From: Bacteroides faecium
GTDB lineage: Bacteria > Bacteroidota > Bacteroidia > Bacteroidales > Bacteroidaceae
DNA length: 64,000 bases
NCBI RefSeq assembly: GCF_012113595.1
Contig: NZ_CP050831.1
Span: 3,596,001-3,660,000, forward strand
Reading direction: 5' to 3'
Shown: piece after piece, positions 15,953 to 25,145 of the stretch
Numbering within the stretch: position 1 is the first letter of the stretch
Layout: each line of letters begins with the position of its first letter
The notes under the pieces: generated by a model
The model's input: the letters and a program-made list of their open reading frames with translations, nothing else
The model's database searches: none
What the model was told of the DNA's origin: nothing
Made by a program: the position numbers and the translations under genes

Positions 15953-17350
15953 TTATTTCCCGATGCAAAAATGCTGAAAGATATTCTGAAGCACCATATC
16001 ATTTGTAACTTCCCCCGCAATATCTGAAATAAAGAAAATGCACTCGCGTATATCCTGCGAAAGAAAATCACCTGAAATATGCATATCAAGTCCATTCTGT
16101 ACTCGATGAATAGCATCCAAAGCCTTACTTAAAGCCTCGTAATGTCTTACATTTGTTACGATTATATCATTCTGCGTAACCGTAGGTAAATGCGCCGCAT
16201 CAATAAGCATTTTTTGTAACCCACTAGTATTTCCTCTTTGCTTAGCTGAAATAAAAACATGTTCTGTAGATTCTTTGGGAAAATCCTTCAATAAAACGGA
16301 TAAATCTTCTTTTTGATATTCTTCAATTAAATCAGCCTTGTTGAATACAACAATCAAATGCTTTCCTTCACAACGTGGAACTATCTTTTCTGATAACTGT
16401 TCAATCTGCGATGCAGCATTTACCGAATCTACCATCCAAAGAACGATTTCCGCCTGATCCAGCTTTTGGAAAGTGCGTTCAATGCCCAGGCTTTCAATCG
16501 TGTCGTTCGTTTCCCGGATTCCGGCAGTATCAATGAATCGGAAAGTAATTCCACCGATGTTAATCGTATCTTCAATTACATCACGAGTTGTTCCGTGAAT
16601 ATCGCTGACAATCGCTTTCTCTTCATTCAATAAAACATTCAACAAAGTAGATTTTCCTGCATTCGTTTCACCAATGATAGCCACGGGGACACCATTCTTG
16701 ATGGCATTGCCCACACTGAACGAATGAACCAGACGGGAGATGACCAGCTCTATCTCATCAGCTAATTTTCGCAATGCCGAACGGTCGGCAAATTCAACAT
16801 CCTCCTCGCTGAAATCCAGTTCCAGTTCGATCATAGAGGTGAAGTTCAATAACTTGTTGCGTAAGTCAGTCAGTTCCTTGCTAAAGCCACCTCGCATTTG
16901 GCTCATAGCCAGTCGGTGAGTAGCGGCGGATGAAGAAGCGATCAAGTCCGCCACAGCTTCCGCCTGACTTAAATCCATCTTGCCATTGAGGAATGCGCGC
17001 TGCGTGTACTCTCCTGGTTGAGCCATACGGCAACCATTCTTGATAAGCAGTTGCATCACCTGCTGGAGAATATAAGAAGAACCATGACAAGTGATTTCCG
17101 TACTATCTTCCCCCGTATATGAATGAGGAGCACGGAAAAGGCTGACAAGTACTTCGTCTATAATCTCCTCTCCGTCGTAGATACGTCCGAAAGTCAAGGT
17201 ATATGGTTTCTGCTCATTGAGTAGTTTCTCGGCTTTTGCCGGTTTGAAGATAAGGCTGGTGATGGAAATAGCTTTCGGGCCGGAAACACGGATGCTTCCG
17301 ATAGCACCGCCTTGAGCGGTGGCAATAGCACAGATAGTACCTTGGTTCAT
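15953..17350 (-). CDS. mnmE: tRNA modification GTPase MnmE
   Basis: 465 residues from MNQGTICAIATAQGG. It has the N-terminal folate-binding TrmE domain, the helical domain, an inserted G domain with G1 GETNAGKSTLLN, the G2 TTRD loop, G3 DTAG and NKAD, and the C-terminal CIGK catalytic box. With MnmG it installs the 5-carboxymethylaminomethyl group on wobble U34 of certain tRNAs. The upstream in-frame extension lacks conservation and is not used. A -7 box TATCTTTG is at 17372-17379. The gene is intact although a mobile element ends right after it. Confidence 0.97.
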   Translation of the reverse strand: MNQGTICAIATAQGGAIGSIRVSGPKAISITSLIFKPAKAEKLLNEQKPYTLTFGRIYDGEEIIDEVLVSLFRAPHSYTGEDSTEITCHGSSYILQQVMQLLIKNGCRMAQPGEYTQRAFLNGKMDLSQAEAVADLIASSSAATHRLAMSQMRGGFSKELTDLRNKLLNFTSMIELELDFSEEDVEFADRSALRKLADEIELVISRLVHSFSVGNAIKNGVPVAIIGETNAGKSTLLNVLLNEEKAIVSDIHGTTRDVIEDTINIGGITFRFIDTAGIRETNDTIESLGIERTFQKLDQAEIVLWMVDSVNAASQIEQLSEKIVPRCEGKHLIVVFNKADLIEEYQKEDLSVLLKDFPKESTEHVFISAKQRGNTSGLQKMLIDAAHLPTVTQNDIIVTNVRHYEALSKALDAIHRVQNGLDMHISGDFLSQDIRECIFFISDIAGEVTNDMVLQNIFQHFCIGK

Positions 17351-17371
17351 TGTATTTCTTTTTGGATAGTG

Positions 17372-17379
17372 CAAAGATA
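17372..17379 (-). promoter_or_regulatory. -7 box TATCTTTG of mnmE
   Basis: Minus-strand TATCTTTG, 22 bases upstream of the mnmE ATG. Confidence 0.6.
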
Positions 17380-17432
17380 ATCGTTTCTGAGTAAAAAATA
17401 TAAGATTCGGCACAACTTGTACTTTATTTGTT

Positions 17433-17440
17433 TATATTTG
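17433..17440 (+). promoter_or_regulatory. -7 box TATATTTG of the hybrid kinase gene
   Basis: TATATTTG lies 39 bases before the first ATG; a TTG is near 17415. It is divergent from the mnmE promoter. Confidence 0.55.
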
Positions 17441-17478
17441 CTGCCGTGCAGTAACACACCAAACAAAATAATACAATA

Positions 17479-19392
17479 ATGCTTATGGAACTCAATACAA
17501 ATTTATCATCCGCAAATGAGAACACCGAAATCATACGGGAGAATTCTCAAAAAATACATTCTGTACTTGCTGCACATCAGATAGCTTTGTGGGAATATGA
17601 TATATCGACAGGAAAATGTTCTTTTGCTGACGACTATTTCCGTGTACTCGGCTTGAAGAAAGCCGGTATAGTTTTTGAGGGTATAGATGACTTCTATCGG
17701 TTTACCCATCCTGAAGATATTGAAACTTATCAGACGGCTTTCGCCAGGATGCTGGCGTCGGACTCCAAGACATCACAGATAATGGTCCGCTGTATAGGAG
17801 AACATGGCGAGGTCATTTGGCTGGAAGATCATTTCCTGTCTTATAAAGGATGCAATGACGGTCAGCCGGATAAATTATTGGCATATACCGTCAATGTCAC
17901 TTCACAGTGCGAAAAGGAACAGCATATCAAGTATCTGGAAAAACATAACCGTAAGATTATAGAAGCATTGCCGGAATTCATTTTTATTTTCGATGAAAAC
18001 TTCTTTATAACCGATGTCCTGATGGCACCGGGTACAATTCTGCTTCATCCTGTGGAAGTGTTGCGAGGTGCGGACGGACGAGATATTTATTCGGAAGAAG
18101 TCAGTGAACTGTTTCTTTGTAATATTCGGGAATGTCTGCAAGACGGGAAGTTGAAAGAAATAGAGTATCCGCTTGAGGTAGACGGAATCCGGCATTATTT
18201 TCAGGCACGCATTGCCCCCTTTGAAGGAAATAAAGTGCTTGCTTTGATACATGATATCGGTGACCGGATTCGCCGTTCCCAAGAATTGATTGAAGCCAAA
18301 CGGCGTGCGGAAGATGCTGATAAGATGAAGTCAGTCTTTTTGGCAAATATGAGTCATGAGATTCGTACTCCGCTGAATGCTATTGTCGGTTTCTCGGAGA
18401 TTATCGCAGTGACGGAGAACGAAGAAGATAAAATGGAATATCTGGAGATAATTCAGAGAAACAGTAACTTGCTGTTACAATTGATTAATGATATTTTAGA
18501 CCTGTCACGTATTGAATCGGGAAAGTCGGAAATGCACTTTCAACAAGTTGAAATCTCCGGCCTGGTGGATGAAGTGGAAAAAGTGCATCAGTTGAAGATG
18601 AAGTCGGATGTAGAACTGAAAGTCATTCGTCCCGTGGGAGAGTACTGGACGTCCACAGATCGTAACAGGGTGATGCAGGTGCTTTTCAACTTTTTGTCGA
18701 ATGCCATTAAAAATACGGAAAAGGGATGTATTACGTTGGGTTTGAAGCATGAAGGGAATTGGCTGAGGTTGTATGTCAGCGATACGGGATGCGGAATATC
18801 CAAAGAGAAACTTCCGCAAATCTTTACCCGTTTTGAGAAGCTGAATGACTTTGTGCAGGGAACAGGATTAGGACTTTCTATTTGCAAAAGTATTGTCGAA
18901 CGTTTGGGCGGTCGCATTGAAGTGACTTCGGAGCTAGGAGAGGGGAGTACGTTCGCTCTTTATTTGCCTTACCAGGAAATGCCGGAAGAAGTGGTCGAAA
19001 GAAGTCTTGCTTCCAAGAAAAGTGTAGCTGCGGATAGGCGTAAAAAGATATTGGTTGTCGAAGATATAGAGTCCAATTTTGCACAACTTAATATTCTTCT
19101 GAATAAGGAATATATTATTTCATGGGTGCGTAATGGGGAAGAAGCCGTTAATAGCTTTATCCGTGAAAGGCCGGATTTAATCCTGATGGATATTCGTATG
19201 CCGGTGATGGATGGCATCCAGGCCACCGAAAAAATACGTACCATCTCTCTTACAGTACCTATTATTGCAGTCACGGCATATGCTTTTTATACGGAACAGC
19301 AACAGGCCATTCAGGCAGGATGCAATGCGGTTATTTCCAAACCATACTCAATGGAGAGACTGAAAGAGACGATAGAATCTTATATCGGATAA
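17479..19392 (+). CDS. Cytoplasmic hybrid histidine kinase (PAS-PAS-HisKA-HATPase-REC)
   Basis: 637 residues and no membrane segment. Two PAS-like domains (~25-145 with LWEYDISTGKCSFADDY, ~150-260) precede HisKA with the phospho-acceptor His in SHEIRTPLNAIVGF (~295). The HATPase follows with N box NFLSNAIKN, G1 DTGCGIS and G2 GTGLGLSI. A C-terminal receiver starts ILVVEDIESN and has the acceptor Asp in LILMDIRMPVMDG. It belongs to the large PAS hybrid kinase group of Bacteroides, sensing a soluble signal. No separate output regulator lies next to it, so the target pathway is unknown. Confidence 0.93.
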   Translation: MLMELNTNLSSANENTEIIRENSQKIHSVLAAHQIALWEYDISTGKCSFADDYFRVLGLKKAGIVFEGIDDFYRFTHPEDIETYQTAFARMLASDSKTSQIMVRCIGEHGEVIWLEDHFLSYKGCNDGQPDKLLAYTVNVTSQCEKEQHIKYLEKHNRKIIEALPEFIFIFDENFFITDVLMAPGTILLHPVEVLRGADGRDIYSEEVSELFLCNIRECLQDGKLKEIEYPLEVDGIRHYFQARIAPFEGNKVLALIHDIGDRIRRSQELIEAKRRAEDADKMKSVFLANMSHEIRTPLNAIVGFSEIIAVTENEEDKMEYLEIIQRNSNLLLQLINDILDLSRIESGKSEMHFQQVEISGLVDEVEKVHQLKMKSDVELKVIRPVGEYWTSTDRNRVMQVLFNFLSNAIKNTEKGCITLGLKHEGNWLRLYVSDTGCGISKEKLPQIFTRFEKLNDFVQGTGLGLSICKSIVERLGGRIEVTSELGEGSTFALYLPYQEMPEEVVERSLASKKSVAADRRKKILVVEDIESNFAQLNILLNKEYIISWVRNGEEAVNSFIRERPDLILMDIRMPVMDGIQATEKIRTISLTVPIIAVTAYAFYTEQQQAIQAGCNAVISKPYSMERLKETIESYIG

Positions 19393-19430
19393 ATAATTCC
19401 CGACGGGGGAAGCCAACATTTTGAAAGCAG

Positions 19431-19466
19431 GGATGTTATTAAAGTAGTAATAACATCCTAAATTTG
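19431..19466 (+). promoter_or_regulatory. Dyad operator with adjoining -7 box
   Basis: A perfect 11-bp inverted repeat (GGATGTTATTA, 19431-19441; TAATAACATCC, 19448-19458) abuts TAAATTTG at 19459-19466, which fits TAnnTTTG. The ATG follows at 19474, so the mRNA would have almost no leader. The dyad occupies the -33/-7 spacer and could be a repressor site. Confidence 0.55.
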
Positions 19467-19473
19467 TTGGAAT

Positions 19474-20133
19474 ATGAAAAAAGTAAAGAAGGTCGTCCTC
19501 ATAGGCGCGAGTGGTTTTGTTGGCTCGGCTATATTGAATGAGGCTCTGAATCGTGGCTTTGAAGTTACTGCCGTGGTTCGTCATCCTGAAAAGATAAAGA
19601 TAGAAAATGAAAATCTGAAAGTAGTGAAGGCGGATGTGTCTTCGCTCGATGAAGTGGCTGAAGTTTGTAAAGGAGCAGATGCCGTTATCAGTGCATTCAA
19701 TCCGGGATGGAGCAATCCTAATATATATGATGAGACAATCAAAGTCTATCTGACTATTATTGATGGGGTAAAGAAGGCAGGAATTAACCGTTTTCTGATG
19801 GTTGGCGGTGCCGGTTCTTTATTCATTGCTCCGGGATTGCGATTGATGGATTCCGGCGAAGTACCTGAAAACCTTTTACCGGGAGTCAAAGCGTTGGGAG
19901 AATTCTATCTGAATTTCCTGAAGAAAGAAAAAGAGGTAGACTGGGTGTTTTTCTCTCCGGCAGCAGATATGCGACCGGGTGTACGTACCGGACGCTACCG
20001 TCTTGGCAAAGATGATATGATTGTAGATATTGTAGGAAACAGCCATATCTCCGTAGAGGATTATGCTGCTGCGATGATTGATGAACTGGAACATCCGAAG
20101 CATCACCAGGAGAGATTCACTATTGGATATTGA
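19474..20133 (+). CDS. NAD(P)-binding reductase (YwnB/NmrA-type)
   Basis: 219 residues with a Rossmann fold. The dinucleotide-binding motif is VLIGASGFVGSAIL near the N-terminus. GADAVISAFNPGW and FLMVGGAGSLF follow, typical of the short SDR_a5/NAD(P)H-binding group (YwnB-like, atypical SDR). No classical YxxxK is seen. The family includes putative flavin or quinone reductases and epimerase-like proteins; the substrate is unknown. It stands alone, with an operator-like dyad at its promoter and a strong terminator after it. Confidence 0.85.
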   Translation: MKKVKKVVLIGASGFVGSAILNEALNRGFEVTAVVRHPEKIKIENENLKVVKADVSSLDEVAEVCKGADAVISAFNPGWSNPNIYDETIKVYLTIIDGVKKAGINRFLMVGGAGSLFIAPGLRLMDSGEVPENLLPGVKALGEFYLNFLKKEKEVDWVFFSPAADMRPGVRTGRYRLGKDDMIVDIVGNSHISVEDYAAAMIDELEHPKHHQERFTIGY

Positions 20134-20149
20134 TAAGAAAACAAATGGA

Positions 20150-20200
20150 AAAACGGCTTGAATCAACATGATATGCATGTAAGATTCAAGCCGTTTTTTT
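20150..20200. terminator. Bidirectional terminator
   Basis: A 15-bp perfect stem (AAAACGGCTTGAATC 20150-20164, GATTCAAGCCGTTTT 20183-20197) with T-runs on both sides, between the convergent reductase and phosphorylase genes. Confidence 0.92.
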
Positions 20201-20220
20201 ATTCTTTAGATAAGTCTGTT

Positions 20221-21099
20221 TTAGATTCTGTCAAGAACAGTCTTAATCAATGTATCAATCGTATTCTTATATCCGGTATTGGCTTCTTTAATCAGTCGGT
20301 TGGCAATCACCATACAGACAGTCATCGCCTTATGTCCCATCAACCGGCTAAGTCCTGCCAAAGCCGAACTCTCCATCTCGAAGTTAGTAATCTTGAAACC
20401 TTTGTATTCGAATGCTTCAATCTTGTCATTCTGTTTCGGGTCTGCCAACGGCACACGAAGCTCACGTCCCTGCGGACCGAAGAATCCACCGGCGGCAATC
20501 GTCACGCCGCGTACCATGTCATCTTTGGCAATCCGGTCAATCAGTTCTCCGCTGGCATCAATCACATAAGGAGCAGGGGCACACATATTTCCCGACCAAC
20601 TCATATGGTTAAGGAAAGCACGTTCGAAAGGCAAATCACATACCTCATTACGTCCGGCATAAAAATTCAATAACCCGTCGAAGCCGATGGACTTCTGCGA
20701 ACAAACGAATGTACCTACCGGAGTATTAGGCTGCAAACCTCCACACGTACCGATACGCACCAATTCCAATGGACGGAAATTATCCTTCTCTTCCCGAGTA
20801 TTAAAGTCGATATTGGCGAGAGCATCCAATTCATTCATTACAATGTCGATATTATCGCAACCGATTCCGGTAGAAACCACCGTAATCCGCTTTCCTTTAT
20901 ATGTACCCGTGATTGTTTTGAATTCGCGGCTTTCCACTTCACATTCTTTGTTTTCGAAATGAGAAGCTACGAGCGCTACACGTCCGGGGTCGCCTACCAG
21001 GATTACTTTATCTGCCAGCCATTCGGGCTTTACGTGAAGATGGAATACTGAGCCGTCTTCGTTGATAATCAGTTCAGAGGATGGAAAGTACTTTTTCAT
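20221..21099 (-). CDS. udp: Nucleoside phosphorylase (uridine phosphorylase type)
   Basis: 292 residues of the NP-I family. The phosphate-binding LVGDPGRVALVA is near the start, GTCGGLQPNTPVG in the middle and the ribose-binding NFEMESSALAGL near residue 240. It cleaves a nucleoside with phosphate to give ribose 1-phosphate and free base; uridine is the best guess from the overall pattern. It is longer than E. coli Udp (about 250) through N-terminal and internal additions. The gene symbol is a family-level assignment. Confidence 0.85.
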   Translation of the reverse strand: MKKYFPSSELIINEDGSVFHLHVKPEWLADKVILVGDPGRVALVASHFENKECEVESREFKTITGTYKGKRITVVSTGIGCDNIDIVMNELDALANIDFNTREEKDNFRPLELVRIGTCGGLQPNTPVGTFVCSQKSIGFDGLLNFYAGRNEVCDLPFERAFLNHMSWSGNMCAPAPYVIDASGELIDRIAKDDMVRGVTIAAGGFFGPQGRELRVPLADPKQNDKIEAFEYKGFKITNFEMESSALAGLSRLMGHKAMTVCMVIANRLIKEANTGYKNTIDTLIKTVLDRI

Positions 21100-21146
21100 G
21101 TTATTGAAAGGTTTTAGTTTTACAATATGATTGTATCTATAAATAG

Positions 21147-21248
21147 AAACGCCGGAACCGGATTTAAGTTCAGAAGAAGCATCTTTCTTTTTCCGCAGGG
21201 GAGGGAGAATGCATCTTGGGACCGAAATGAAACCGGGTTCCGGCGTTT
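21147..21248. repeat. 15-bp inverted repeat enclosing a 71-base loop
   Basis: AAACGCCGGAACCGG (21147-21161) pairs with CCGGGTTCCGGCGTTT (21233-21248). It lies directly after the floA stop on the minus strand and may act as an unusual 3' end or terminator of the floA operon. Confidence 0.6.
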
Positions 21249-21256
21249 GCAGTAAC

Positions 21257-22258
21257 TTATTTGCTCAATGGCTGATTGCCTGTATTGCCGGTAGTCGGTT
21301 TGGCAATTGTTTCGCGCATCGAGGTATCCGCTTCGATATTCTTCATCTTGTAATAATCCATAATACCCAGATTACCACTGCGGAAGGCCTCTGCCATTGC
21401 CTTAGGAACTTCCGCTTCCGCTTCGATTACTTTAGCGCGGGCTTCTTGTGCTTTAGCCTTCATTTCCTGTTCGGAAGCGACAGCCATAGCACGGCGTTCT
21501 TCCGCTTTCGCCTGGGCAATATTTTTGTCGGCATTAGCCTGGTCAATCTGCAAAGCAGCACCGATGTTCTTACCTATGTCGATGTCCGCAATATCAATAG
21601 ACAGAATCTCGAAAGCGGTTCCTGCATCCAATCCTTTGCGAAGTACCAGTTTGGAGATAGAATCCGGATTTTCGAGTACCGACTTATGATTTTCGGAAGA
21701 ACCGATGGATGAAACGATACCTTCACCTACACGGGCGAGAATCGTATCTTCACCTGCGCCACCGACCAACTGGCGAATGTTGGCACGTACCGTAACACGG
21801 GCCTTGGCAATCAACTGGATACCATCTTTGGCAACAGCCGTTACAGGTGGAGTGTCAATTACTTTCGGGTTTACCGACATCTGTACGGCTTCGAATACGT
21901 CACGTCCTGCCAAGTCGATAGCGGTAGCCATCTGGAAAGTCAGTTCGATATTCGCTTTCGATGCAGATACCAGCGCATGAACAACTTTTTCGACATGTCC
22001 GCCGGCCAGGTAATGGGCTTCCAGTTCATCACGGGTGATGTCTCTCAAACCGGCTTTGTGAGCTTCGATCATGCCCGGAACAATGATGTATGGCGGAACA
22101 TTACGGATGCGCATTAGAAATAATTGTATCAGTGAGATGCGTACGCCCGACACTTTGGCCGATAGCCAAAGGAAGAACGGTACGTAATGGAAAAATATTA
22201 TCAGGAAGATAATACCTCCGGCTATCAGAAAGATAGGCAAGTAGAAAGATGATTCCAT
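21257..22258 (-). CDS. floA: Flotillin-like protein FloA
   Basis: 333 residues. An N-terminal membrane hairpin (residues ~8-35) is followed by a SPFH-like domain containing IRNVPPYIIVPGMIEAHKAG and the long helical region AKAEERRAMAVASEQEMKAKAQEARAKVIEAEAEVPKA (in sections) typical of flotillins. FloA organises membrane microdomains. The gene follows the nfeD gene by 22 bases, the classical floA-nfeD pairing (YqfA/YqeZ in Bacillus). Confidence 0.93.
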   Translation of the reverse strand: MESSFYLPIFLIAGGIIFLIIFFHYVPFFLWLSAKVSGVRISLIQLFLMRIRNVPPYIIVPGMIEAHKAGLRDITRDELEAHYLAGGHVEKVVHALVSASKANIELTFQMATAIDLAGRDVFEAVQMSVNPKVIDTPPVTAVAKDGIQLIAKARVTVRANIRQLVGGAGEDTILARVGEGIVSSIGSSENHKSVLENPDSISKLVLRKGLDAGTAFEILSIDIADIDIGKNIGAALQIDQANADKNIAQAKAEERRAMAVASEQEMKAKAQEARAKVIEAEAEVPKAMAEAFRSGNLGIMDYYKMKNIEADTSMRETIAKPTTGNTGNQPLSK

Positions 22259-22280
22259 TGATAGTTTGTATTAGTGAATA

Positions 22281-22751
22281 TTATTTTTTATGTTTCTCAA
22301 CCATGATTGTTCCGTCACTGATGCGGGCGACGATGACCGGAGTCTTTTCGTCCAGGAAACCATCCATTGATTTTACTTCAACTATTTTGTTGTTAATCTC
22401 TGCATAGCCGATTTGTGCGAGACGGGTAGTGCTGATACCTGTGTCACCGACTTTCACACTTTGTTCTGCGCTGCGGTCTACCTTCGAGTCAATGTCTTTT
22501 TTCAATGCCAGCTTATCCAGCATTTTCGATCGCATAAACCAGACTAGCGACCCTATACAGGCAACAGCTGATATACCCAAAGTGACAAACCCTCCTGCCA
22601 TTCCTATATTGGCAAATGCATAGTAGTTGGCATAAAGGATGCAAACCAATGCCGAAATTCCGGCCAGGCTGATGCCCGGGATGACAAACAGTTCTACAAG
22701 AAACAGTATGACTGCGGCAATAATGAGAACGGAGATAATGAGTATATCCAT
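22281..22751 (-). CDS. NfeD-like membrane protein
   Basis: 156 residues. Three hydrophobic segments in the first ~75 residues (FLVELFVIPGISLAGISAL) are followed by a C-terminal OB-fold (GDTGISTTRLAQIGYAEINN...VEVKSMDGFLDEKTPVIV). This short form lacks the ClpP-like protease domain of long NfeD. It partners flotillin (FloA), encoded immediately downstream. Confidence 0.92.
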   Translation of the reverse strand: MDILIISVLIIAAVILFLVELFVIPGISLAGISALVCILYANYYAFANIGMAGGFVTLGISAVACIGSLVWFMRSKMLDKLALKKDIDSKVDRSAEQSVKVGDTGISTTRLAQIGYAEINNKIVEVKSMDGFLDEKTPVIVARISDGTIMVEKHKK

Positions 22752-22768
22752 AGTTCAGTGTTATTAAT

Positions 22769-24190
22769 TTATTTAGTTTTTTCTGCGTTACGTACATTGA
22801 CTTCAAGTGCGTCCAGTTCGCCTGACATTTGCAACACTCGTTTCTCAAGGTCGAGGATGGCGGGAGCCATTCTGTCCTTTCCCTGCTTGTTGCTAGTGGA
22901 ATATTGCTGACGCAGACTCTTCAGCTTTTCCTCCTGTTGCTGATAGTCTTTTTCCATCTGTTGATAGCGTTGGAAAAGCTGTTTGGCCTTGGCGGACTTG
23001 AAGTCATTCATCAGATAATACGTTGTGTTATCATCAATGACAAATTCAAAATCAACGACACGGCGTTCTTTCGGCTTGTGGCTGATAGCAGCTTCCAGGC
23101 GTTGCAATGCTTCGCTGACTGCCTGCTTATCCTTCCAAGTCTCTTTTAGTGAATGGATTTGCGCCAGACGGATAATCTGTTTCTGTTCCATTGCTTCGTA
23201 ATTATAAGTCTGCTTTGAATGATTCGGGATGAATACGTAGATGCAAACTTTTCCTTCCGGTTGAAAGCGGTCGGAAGCAAACCAGCCCAGGTTATTATAT
23301 TCGTCGATGACATACATATAATCATTGTATGGAGAATTGAACGGCATTCCCACATTTTCCGGTACGAGATAAGTGTCGCTGTTCGTGTTGTAGCGGGTGA
23401 CGAAAATATCATATCCTCCCAATCCTTCACCGTCACTTGCATAATAAATAGTAATGCCGTCCGACATTACATACGGATAATTGGCATTACCGGAAGCGTT
23501 GATGCTGCCGGGGAGCGGACGTCCGTTACTCCATTCGTTCAGCAGCTTATTCTTTGAGAATATGTCCAGATTGCCTCTTTCTCCCTTCTCGCTGTAATAG
23601 ATTTTATTTCCGATTTCGGTTTCGTAGACAGTTCCTTCATGCGCACCTTCTGTCTGGAAGAATTCGTTGAACGTGAACAGCTTGCCCGATTCTTCGCTGA
23701 TTTTATAAGCATTCAGAAAAGTAGCTTTATCCACAACGAAGCTGTCGATAATGCAAACATCTTCCACACCTTTCAGCATACGAAGGTCTGCTTTGCTCTT
23801 TTCCAACAACCCTTCGGCTTCTTCTGTCGGTCTTTTGCGCTTCTTCAAGTCGGCGATATATTCTTCAAAACATTCTACCGCTTCTTCAAAGCGATAAGTT
23901 TCATTATAAGCCTGCCCCAAGTAGAGCTGACCGCTGGCTACGCGTTTCTTCACTGCCATTTCGAGCGGTTTTACCGCTTCCTCGGCTTCTCCGGTTTTCA
24001 GGCAACATACGCCGTACCAATAATTATAATTTCCGTTGGAAGGTTGGGATTTTGCATACTTTCTGAATACAGGCTTGGCTTTTTCGTAATCACCTTTTGT
24101 AAATAAGGTGCGTGCCTGTTCGAGTGTTTGTGCAGAAACTTCACCAAGGAAGAGGCTGCAAAATAAAAATAGAATATATTTCCCTTTCAT
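22769..24190 (-). CDS. TPR and PD40-repeat periplasmic protein
   Basis: 473 residues with a signal peptide (LFLGEVSAQ). TPR units are at residues ~22-130, a WD40-like PD40 beta-propeller segment at ~180-300 (IYYASDGEGLGGYDIFVTR, NLGWFASDR) and a long C-terminal coiled coil (~390-470). This layout resembles the N-terminal part of OmpA/PD40 proteins but without an OmpA domain. It is first in the operon with nfeD and floA, 17 bases apart, and probably links envelope structure to the flotillin system. Its -7 box is at 24268-24275. Confidence 0.88.
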   Translation of the reverse strand: MKGKYILFLFCSLFLGEVSAQTLEQARTLFTKGDYEKAKPVFRKYAKSQPSNGNYNYWYGVCCLKTGEAEEAVKPLEMAVKKRVASGQLYLGQAYNETYRFEEAVECFEEYIADLKKRKRPTEEAEGLLEKSKADLRMLKGVEDVCIIDSFVVDKATFLNAYKISEESGKLFTFNEFFQTEGAHEGTVYETEIGNKIYYSEKGERGNLDIFSKNKLLNEWSNGRPLPGSINASGNANYPYVMSDGITIYYASDGEGLGGYDIFVTRYNTNSDTYLVPENVGMPFNSPYNDYMYVIDEYNNLGWFASDRFQPEGKVCIYVFIPNHSKQTYNYEAMEQKQIIRLAQIHSLKETWKDKQAVSEALQRLEAAISHKPKERRVVDFEFVIDDNTTYYLMNDFKSAKAKQLFQRYQQMEKDYQQQEEKLKSLRQQYSTSNKQGKDRMAPAILDLEKRVLQMSGELDALEVNVRNAEKTK

Positions 24191-24267
24191 CGTTATTTAT
24201 CGTTTATGAGTGACGGATTGTTTGAAAGTACTGTTACTTCCGGGCATCTGTCAATTTTTCAATTGTT

Positions 24268-24275
24268 CAAAAGTA
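24268..24275 (-). promoter_or_regulatory. -7 box TACTTTTG of the TPR/PD40-nfeD-floA operon
   Basis: Minus-strand TACTTTTG, 77 bases upstream of the first gene. Confidence 0.55.
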
Positions 24276-24348
24276 CAAATTTATTAGAAATAAACCCTTT
24301 TTCAGAGATTCTATTATGTTAATTCTTCTTTAAATCATTCTTTTCGCT

Positions 24349-24356
24349 TACTTTTG
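24349..24356 (+). promoter_or_regulatory. -7 box TACTTTTG of ttcA
   Basis: TACTTTTG matches TAnnTTTG and ends 18 bases before the chosen ATG at 24375, which supports this start over the upstream TTG at 24354 inside the box. Confidence 0.6.
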
Positions 24357-24374
24357 CAGCCGATTTTTGAAGAT

Positions 24375-25121
24375 ATGGCACAATTTACAGAAGAAGAGAA
24401 AACCATTCGCCGCATTGATAGGCGGTTCAACAAAGGAGTGGTGCAATATGGGCTGATAGAAGAAGGGGATAAAATTCTCATCGGATTGTCGGGCGGGAAA
24501 GATTCGTTGGCGCTTGTAGAACTGTTGGGCAAACGCGCACGTATCTACAAACCTCGTTTTTCTGTCGTTGCCGTCCATGTGGTGATGAAGAATATTCCTT
24601 ATCAAAGTGATAATGAGTATCTGAAAACGCATTGCGAAGCGTATGGAGTGCCTTTTCTCCAGTACGAAACCTCGTTCGACCCCTCTACGGATACACGCAA
24701 ATCTCCCTGTTTCCTTTGTTCGTGGAATCGCCGGAAAGCCTTGTTTACGGTTGCCAAGGAACAAGGGTGCAATAAAATTGCTTTGGGGCATCATATGGAT
24801 GATATTCTGGAAACTCTGCTGATGAATATCACTTATCAGGGGGCATTCAGTACTATGCCGCCCCGGTTGGTGATGAAGAAGTTTGATATGACGATCATCC
24901 GTCCGATGTGCATGGTTCACGAATCGGATTTGATAGAATTGGCGGCTTTGCATGGCTATCGGAAGCAAGTGAAGAATTGTCCTTACGAATCGCAATCCAG
25001 CCGAAGCGATATGAAAGGTATTTTGCGGCAACTGGAAGCGATGAACCCGGAAGCCCGTTACAGCCTTTGGGGAAGCATGACGAATGTACAGGAAGAATTA
25101 TTACCGGATAAAATAGATTAA
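24375..25121 (+). CDS. ttcA: tRNA 2-thiocytidine biosynthesis protein TtcA-like
   Basis: 248 residues from MAQFTEEEK. It has the PP-loop motif LIGLSGGKDSLAL, the CxxC pair in SPCFLCSWNRR and a third Cys in VKNCPYES, which together would hold the 4Fe-4S cluster, plus ALGHHMDD. The enzyme adenylates and thiolates C32 of some tRNAs. The short form is normal for Bacteroides. Confidence 0.93.
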   Translation: MAQFTEEEKTIRRIDRRFNKGVVQYGLIEEGDKILIGLSGGKDSLALVELLGKRARIYKPRFSVVAVHVVMKNIPYQSDNEYLKTHCEAYGVPFLQYETSFDPSTDTRKSPCFLCSWNRRKALFTVAKEQGCNKIALGHHMDDILETLLMNITYQGAFSTMPPRLVMKKFDMTIIRPMCMVHESDLIELAALHGYRKQVKNCPYESQSSRSDMKGILRQLEAMNPEARYSLWGSMTNVQEELLPDKID

Positions 25122-25145
25122 ATAGATAAATTTGAATAGATTGTT

